DNA from: Tanypteryx hageni
Lineage: Eukaryota > Arthropoda > Insecta > Odonata > Petaluridae
Direction of reading: 5' to 3'
Length of the DNA stretch: 64,000 bases
NCBI GenBank assembly: GCA_028673005.1
Contig: CM054114.1
Location: forward strand, 25,968,869 to 26,032,868
The notes beneath the pieces are model-generated. The model was given only the letters and a program-made list of their open reading frames with translations. It ran no database searches and was not told where the DNA came from. Made by a program: the position numbers and the translations under genes. This document shows positions 57,666 through 64,000 of the stretch, in pieces. Every line of letters starts with the position of its first letter. Within the stretch, counting starts at the first letter, position 1.

Positions 57666-58195
57666 GTGGGGCACTGTGGTCTTAATTAGGGGTCGTCGGG
57701 ATCACGGCAAGATGGGAGGGACGTGGCATGCCGGTTTACACACACACACCCAAACCTTTCCGTATTTCCCTCCTCTCCCATTCTCCCTCACCTCCACATT
57801 ACCACCGGTCCTCCCACACCCTCAATCTCTCTCCCCTTCACTTCCTCCCACTAGCAGGGAAGGTATTCCGTTCCCATCGGCCCCTGCGAAATTCCCAACC
57901 GGTTTGAGAAGGCGAGAGAGAGAGGGAGGGATGGGTACGAAAATGGAACCGCAATCGCAGCCCACAGAGCGAATTTTTATCGTTTTTTGCATCCGACGCA
58001 TGCCGGCGTTGTTTAAAAAAAAGCAAATGAACGCCAAAACCAAAAAAGGCGACGCCAGAAGATGGGGAATTAAAACGGAGAATTCTCGAAGAAATAAAAG
58101 CCATTATTCGGTCGGAGAACTTTCTCTTCCTCCCGTCTCCATAACCCCTCGGATGAATACAGATAAATTTATAAGGAGGAAAACGGCCTAGCAGT
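57666..58195. other. GC-rich patch
   Basis: C-rich (57745-57860) then balanced DNA. The plus frame 57595-58191 is open for 198 codons, but its first part is translated GA repeat and the rest matches no family. Overlapping minus frames are also open. Possible regulatory region. 58196-59280 beyond it is AT-rich with nothing recognised. Confidence 0.35.
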
Positions 58196-59276
58196 ACGGT
58201 AAACTAATTATCTGATTAGCGTTGGCGCAAATGCAAGAAACTTTTAAATTTCCATTTTTAAACGAGCCAGGCTCGAGATACGAACGGGAGACTTTCAAAA
58301 GTCATGCACAAACAATAGGACGAAGTTTATTTTACTGCCGAGAGAATTTTGTAACCATTCGGAATTAACTGAAAAAAATCAGTTTGGAATCAGAAAAAAT
58401 CGGATATTTTCCCCTATTTCTGGTAACAGTGAGAAATTCTAAACAACATGGAAACTTCCACTGTGGCACAATTTGTGAAATTCTTTAATATGGGAAATAT
58501 TCATGGTAATCCTGTTTTTCGTTTTCTTAGCGAAATATATTGTCTTTGGTTTTATTTGTTGCGGCAAGTTGTCCAAAATCAAACGTTATGGTATATTACA
58601 GTAATTAACTAAAACCGACGCTTAAAATCATCAGATTACAATAGCATTAACGACGCGTTAACATATATTTTGTAAGATTCGTTAACTGTTTACAATAAAT
58701 TGTGGATTTCTTTATTTAGGTTGTAATGTTGAAATACCGGATAGCTAAGATATACATAAGGTCACATCATTTTAAAATTTAAAACCACATTAATTGACCT
58801 TCTGTCACATTATACGAGTAATTGCATCATTTTATGTATCTTTGTATCTGAATACATATTCTATAAGAAAAGGCTATAAAAATGACAGATTTCATAAAAA
58901 ACAGAAGCAAACAGGCCGGTGGCGTTATGTATTGAGTGAGGATCTTAAATTGCCAGTGAGCAGCTCATGTTGTAAGGAACCAGCTATATCCGTCTGAAGA
59001 TATACTTTGTCACCCAAGGGAAATCAATAAAGAAGACTCAAAGTTATGTCATGAGCGGAGATACAGTAGACGAAGAAAGCAGGACGAATTTGGCATATGC
59101 CACCATCCAAAGATGTATGTGCATTGCAGACATTTTTTCTGAATGGTGGACGTCCTAAAGATTCTACGAAACCTTTGCTCCTGCTGTTATGGATTCCCAC
59201 GCCAATAAATGTGTTCACTGGTTCCTCCCGACTGCTTAACTTAATGTGACTTCTCTTTATACCATTGCCATTTCCG

Positions 59277-59280
<4 letters not shown>

Positions 59281-59339
<59 letters not shown>

Positions 59340-59787
59340 TTATTTACGTTACACTTTCGCTGAAGAAGGGCACGATAAGCTTGCGTGTGTTTTTGTGTTC
59401 GTGTGTTTTACGTGTCTCTTCGACGCCCTCAGCAGCCTGCCAACTTGGTCCCCAACTTGGTAAGTGTCCGCTGAGCTTCCCTCAACACCTTGTTGCCACC
59501 CTCATCACTACCTTTTCTTTTCCTTAAGTTAATATATATATAAGCTTACTTGTATTTTGTGTTTTACGTGTCTCTCTTCGACACCCGCAGCAGCTCGCAA
59601 ACTTGTCATCAAATTGGTAAGTGTCCATTGGGCTCCCTTCAACACCTTGTGGCCACGTGTGTCACTTCAACACCCCCTGCAGCTCGCCAACCTAAAGTCA
59701 ACTTATTGGTGAGTGCTCACTTCGCTTCCTTACCCCAACAATTTGTTGCCATCCATTTATCCCATTTACCTTTTCTCTTCCGTAACC

Positions 59788-59852
<65 letters not shown>
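59281..59852 (+). repeat. Three-copy repeat between two long (TA)n tracts
   Basis: (TA)n at 59281-59335 and 59791-59852 bracket three units starting near 59419, 59578 and 59668. Units share CTTCGACRCC, CAGCAGCYYGC, AACTTG, GTAAGTGTCC, TTCCCTCAACACCTTGT and TGCCACC-like blocks. The first two also share TTTTACGTGTCTCTTCGAC before them. Each unit keeps a CAG and a GTAAGT or GTGAGT about 26-27 bases apart. Confidence 0.7.
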
Positions 59853-59857
<5 letters not shown>

Positions 59858-60172
59858 TTTTTAACATTAAATTGAATTTTCAAATAATTTTTGCTTTATA
59901 ATCGATGTAATTTTCAACTTGTGTAATTAATCCTTAATCGATTTTTATTTATTGTTAATATGACAGAAAAACAACTGAATGGAAAAACCTATCAAACTAA
60001 CGCGTCGCACTGCATGACACTAGCAATTTTAGAAGAGATATTTTCATATTTTAGTATTCCCAATTTTAAAAAACATGACGAACAGATCTTTACGACTAGT
60101 TGTCATCTCTCTAGATACGAGCTTTCATCTACAATTGAGGAACCGTGTGATTTAGCACGCGGTTAGTTATTT

Positions 60173-60440
60173 CAGTGTTTCTCAACCAGTAAGACGCAAT
60201 GGTCGTCTAGCTGGGACGCGAATTATCAAAATTAATTACTGTATATAATTGTTTCTTTACAATACTATTGCAATATTTCACGTCCTTAAAAATTTCCTCT
60301 TACGATTAATATAATACTTGAATGCATTTAACGTAAAAATTCACTTCACGGAAAAGACGGGTTTTTTATCATGGTAAAAAACCGCGTTTTCGGGCAAAAT
60401 GATTAGTGAGACGTAAGATGCAAACGGTTGAGCGCCACTA
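60173..60440. mobile_element. 268-bp hAT MITE with near-perfect 8-bp target duplication
   Basis: The left end reads CAGTGTTTCTCAACCAGTAA. The right end, reverse-complemented, reads TAGTGGCGCTCAACCGTTTG. Flanks AGTTATTT (60165-60172) and GGTTATTT (60441-60448) match at 7 of 8 bases, as for hAT target duplications. The interior is AT-rich, with a TTTTTTATCATGGTAAAAAA palindrome near 60362-60381 and no coding. Confidence 0.68.
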
Positions 60441-60539
60441 GGTTATTTCATATTGACAGCGTTCAAATACTACGTCAGAAATTATCGTTTATTCGCACTT
60501 AATGTCCCCTTAAAATATTAATGGAATATATTCGTTTCA

Positions 60540-61335
60540 AGATTGGAGGAAGGATTATAAGAAAACAAAAATGCGTGGATGATATAGTACCTACTTCTAG
60601 CAAGAAAGGAAAAAGCACCCCATAAAATGACAAACAGACTGCTGATAACAGGTAGAAAATACGGGATGGAAATAAATACAGAAAAATCCAAGGTCATGCG
60701 AACATCGGGTAAAGAAGAAAACTTGAACATAAGTATTGGTGGAAAGCCATTAGAACAAGTTTCAGAATATTGAACCTTGGAAGCATCATAACAAGAGAGG
60801 CAAAATGTACCGATGAAATAAGGACTAGAATAGCGAAAGAAAAAGACTTTTTCAGAAGAAAGAAGCTGCAACTAACGGGAAATATTAAGGATGATATCCG
60901 CAAGAAGTATAGCTTTATGAAGTATAGCTTTGTTATGGGGCAGAAACATGGAAGCTAAGGAAAAACCGTAAAAAAATATTTAGAAACACTCGATATGTTG
61001 GCATGGATAAAAATAAAGAAGATTAAACGTACAGATAAGATGAAAAACGAGAAAGCACAAAGAAGAATAGAAGCAAATGATTATAAAGATAGTAAAAAAG
61101 AAGAAGGCAAACTGAATATATCATTAACATCGGAAAGAGCCTGATAAACACGCGTTAGAAGGAAAATTGGAAGGGAACAGAGAAAGAGGTTGGAAAAGGT
61201 TTCAGTTGACAGACGATTTGAAAGGAAGAAAGAGAGCTATCAATACTTGAAGAAGATCACGGAAAACAGGAGAATGTAGAGAACAAGGTTTAACCAAGAA
61301 TAATCACGGACAGACTATCTATGGTGATGATGGTA
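60540..61335 (+). pseudogene. RTE-like LINE remnant (RT C-terminal part)
   Basis: The plus strand carries a decayed catalytic box CVDDIV (about 60572-60590, expected FADD), then in another frame NRLLITGRKYGMEINTEKSK, and then GSIITREAKCTDEIRTRIA and FFRRKKLQLTGN. Further on are degenerate KIKRTDKMKNEKAQRRIEA and RKRLEKVSVD-like stretches. This order (Asp-Asp box, thumb with 'GMEIN...KSKVM', 'LGS.IT', and a Lys/Arg-rich tail) is typical of RTE-type endonuclease/reverse transcriptases. It has multiple frameshifts, no 5' part, and ends near a GGTGATGATGG tail. Confidence 0.65.
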
Positions 61336-61770
61336 TTCGCTTCAGAAAGGAACGGCCAAATAACATTCAGACGCCAGTTCCCCTGGTGATAAGAACGCAT
61401 TATCTAACGTCCAATTTCGCTAGCCAATCTAGAGCGCGAAAGGAAAGTCTCCCCAGCGGCGTGTTTGCTTGAAATCGCTTGTAATTTGAACACACTTCGA
61501 AAACACCCGGAGAGAAAAGATGAATTCGTTACGCAAAAACCAACTGACGGTATTCGAATGATCTCACTGCCGTAAAAGGATTATGCAAAATATGATTTTT
61601 ATTGAAATGCATGGGTTTCATAAATTAAATGCAATAATTTGAACGCTAATGTTATGTTATTCGGATTGAGACCACAATATAAGATCGAACTCTGACTACA
61701 ACATGGCTGCCAGTCAACAAACGGTTAAAAGGCAATTTAATCAAAATATGCGATTTAAACCAGCGTTTTT

Positions 61771-61830
61771 AAACCGCCAGTCCGCGGTCCAGTATTGGCC
61801 AGTCCGTGATATTTCATTTTTCTCACAGTT
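61771..61830. mobile_element. hAT-like terminus remnant
   Basis: CAGCGTTTTTAAACCGCCAG followed by CCGCGGTCCAGTATTGGCCA resembles the CAGNGNTTNTNAAACN..GTCCGCGG termini of hAT elements. No partner end or transposase was identified. 61831-62999 is AT-rich without recognised features. Confidence 0.4.
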
Positions 61831-62999
61831 AGTTCTTGCACCGACCAATTCGTAGCCAATGGAGGATACAATGGCAATATAAATATAGTAATGAGGTTTT
61901 AATAAGTGCTATTAGTGCTAATAGTCATTTAGGTACCGCCGTATAACATACAGTACATTTGTATTATAATGATATATTATTTCTTATTAATATGCGTCAG
62001 TAAATTTATTTTTTTACCCTTTTATTTCTTGAACAGTTTGTCAAAGAAAAATGCTGTAAATAACTAGAAGATCCCGGGAAAAGTTTACGCTTGCAGAAGT
62101 ATCCCAGATTAGAATCCAGATGATGATTTGCATTCCCCATAAGATAACACGTAAAAATCTACTTTTTGACGTGCAGGATTCTTTAAATTAAAATTACAAA
62201 AAATTGACCTACGACCTTTAAATCTAGACCATTGTAAAGAAAACATTTTCAAGTTTCTAATTCTATTCGTCTTTTTTTGCCTTCAGCTCGAAATCGTTCA
62301 TGTTAATCGTTTGAATGACATATTTTCGAAAACTCTTGGCATTTTAACGGAATAATGCCTTGCTAACCCATTACATTGTTAAACCTCGAAATCCTCTTGT
62401 TATTTAATTCGTTATAGGTGAAAGCGTGCTTTGAATGCTTTTAGTACGAGAGAGAGAGAAGGAATGAGAGGAAAATGATGTTGATAGCAACCAATGTAAA
62501 CGACATTCGTTGCGTCATATGCGAGAAGAAATACATTTGAATGTAGAACATTAATCATTCGCATATTAAAATTAATTAAAGTCATGGTAGGAGTTCGAGA
62601 CTTGAAACAACGAACGCCTAAAAGAACGAAAGTTTGTTTTCCTGCCATCGATTTTTGAATACTCGTCGAAACGATCAACAGATCAGTTTCAATGCAAAAA
62701 TTTTACGTATTCTTAGTGATTCGCATTGTTGCCGTTTTAGCGTAATTGCTCATCCATTTACTTGGATAATAACTCCGCGTCACATCCCTTCACGAAATTT
62801 CATTTTTTTAAACTTTTCTGTTGAATTTCACTGGGCATATCCCTAGTATACATAGATGCTGACGAAAAAATGCCAACGAACTGTGCTGCGAATAAAACCA
62901 GTAAATCGCTTCTTTCGTAATTCTTAAGCTAAAATCCTGAGGAGAGTGGCCCGGATGTCACCCGCCCACTCATATTCCGAGACAATACGCAATGTTATT

Positions 63000-64000
63000 G
63001 CGTCTCATTACGTCACAGACAAAAAAGAGCCAGGGATGTGCCACACCTTTGGAATTCTCGCGATGCTGATATTTCCCTCCGAAATGTAATCTTCTTTTGG
63101 AGAGATAAAAAAATATTCCCGGGTTTAAGAAGCCCGCAATTTTTCCGACGAATATTGCCAGGGGTCCAGGAAGAGAAGTATTACGGCGGGGGGAGCGGAG
63201 GCAAATGAGATAGGGTTCGCATGGGATGGAGAAAGGGTCTTCCCATGAGGAGAGAGAGAGAGAGAAAGGGGTTTTGGACTGCAGTTGGACACCAGTAGGG
63301 TGGCGCCGTGGCCAGCGGGTGGCGGTTAGCCGTACTTCCGTTAATTGGAGAGCAGAGTAGCCCAGAGGGCGTTAAAGATGACGTCATCATCCCTCCTCCC
63401 CGCAAACCCCGACGAACCCGGGTCATCTCGCATTCAGAGATATCTCTGCTTCCTTTCTCTCCCCGCCCCCCTTCGCGATACGAATTCTCCGCACTCTCGC
63501 CGCCATAAGGTGCCAAATGGCGGGACCATTGTCGCTCCCGGCGGCGCTGTCGTCGCTTTAATTGTCGCCCCTCTTTTGTTTCCCTTTGCCCACCCCTCCC
63601 CGTTCCTCCCTTGGTCGGTCGCGCAGTTATATATACGCCAGTCTCTCCAAGAAAATTATTCGGGTCAAGTGTCCCTCGGTTTTTTTCGCAGTCCCTTTTT
63701 CTTGTAGTATTTTTTGTTTGTTTTTTCCCCCTAGCGAGTATTCTGGAAGTGCCCAGCCGTATGCAAGTTCTCTCTCTGTCTCTCTCTCTCTCTCTCTCTA
63801 TGCCTGTCTTCTTTTTAGTCTTTTGTTCGATACTGAGATTATTTCCTTTTTATGGCTTTGCAGTTACCTCGGTGGCGCAAGTGGTATTCACTGTGGGGAG
63901 GCGAATTGTCCAGTCCAGACGGGGAAACTCAAAGGACCTGACGCGATACGGCTCGCGCTCAGAGCCGCAATTCGATTAATAAAAAAAGCCAACGGCTACT
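63000..64000. other. GC-rich terminal kilobase with simple repeats
   Basis: CpG-rich relative to most of the window, with GA (63250-63266) and CT (63769-63798) microsatellites. Frames on both strands (63181-63516 minus; 63345-63707 and 63611-63979 plus) lack domains. The composition and the TATA motif suggest a promoter region for a gene lying beyond the right edge. Confidence 0.4.
63625..63670 (+). promoter_or_regulatory. Candidate TATA promoter
   Basis: TTATATATACG lies at about 63626-63636 inside GC-rich DNA. GGGTCAAGTG, about 30 bases on (63662-63671), is a loose initiator-like match. No downstream exon is visible before 64000, so this remains a guess from motif spacing and base composition. 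Confidence 0.25.

Noticed and set aside
57595..58191. 198-codon plus-strand frame
   Set aside because: The first part is translated GA repeat; the rest matches nothing and overlaps open minus frames.
30623..59852. CRISPR array among the short repeats
   Set aside because: Repeats are microsatellites or minisatellites with no unique equal-length spacers, and the DNA is clearly eukaryotic.

Overview
This window is eukaryotic, gene-poor, repeat-rich nuclear DNA, most likely from an arthropod and probably an insect. The evidence is indirect. The DNA is AT-rich, long microsatellites are common, and there are no operons or dense coding runs. The decayed transposons are of kinds common in arthropod genomes: piggyBac, Tc1/mariner with an HTH N-terminus, two hAT types, PIF-Harbinger with a MADF gene, a Jockey/CR1-like LINE, an RTE-like LINE and a Penelope-like element. 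The species cannot be named from the sequence. I found no complete host protein-coding gene, so the window is probably an intergenic desert or the inside of very long introns. The one host-exon candidate (6481-6718) is weak.

Layout. 1-4500: unannotated AT-rich DNA with one GC-richer patch and a two-copy tandem duplication near 2.74-3.31 kb. 4501-6143: a DUF4371-type hAT transposase remnant on the minus strand, then a small pogo-like MITE. 9.6-10.4 kb: a frameshifted, truncated piggyBac transposase whose 5' end borders a TTAA site. 11.66-12.47 kb: a purine-rich degenerate repeat. 13.6-17 kb: hAT-like ends, a 766-bp TIR element and a tRNA-derived SINE. 19.5-22 kb: a three-copy tandem repeat and copy A of a local repeat family. 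23.6-28.7 kb is the densest repeat cluster. It holds a perfect 19-bp hairpin, a Penelope GIY-YIG endonuclease remnant with a hammerhead-ribozyme-like motif behind it, a two-copy tandem duplication, a Harbinger element split by a 5'-truncated LINE, and a second hAT remnant.

32.6-35.3 kb is a 2.7-kb polypurine minisatellite whose long minus-strand reading frames are artefacts of composition. Further purine tracts at 38.4-39.1 and 57-57.7 kb have the same strand polarity. 44-58 kb holds GC-rich patches, a 15-bp minisatellite, family copies C and B, a foldback structure at 50.3-51.85 kb, an internally deleted mariner and a long GT/G-rich tract. 59.28-59.85 kb is a three-copy repeat between two long (TA)n tracts. 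60-61.8 kb has a hAT MITE with near-perfect 8-bp target duplications, an RTE-like LINE remnant and another hAT end. The last kilobase is GC-rich and carries a plausible TATA promoter on the plus strand.

No coding element looks autonomous: each recognised transposase or reverse transcriptase is truncated, frameshifted or stop-interrupted. The features do not form a pathway. They record successive insertions and local duplications. All calls were made by eye; no database search was run.
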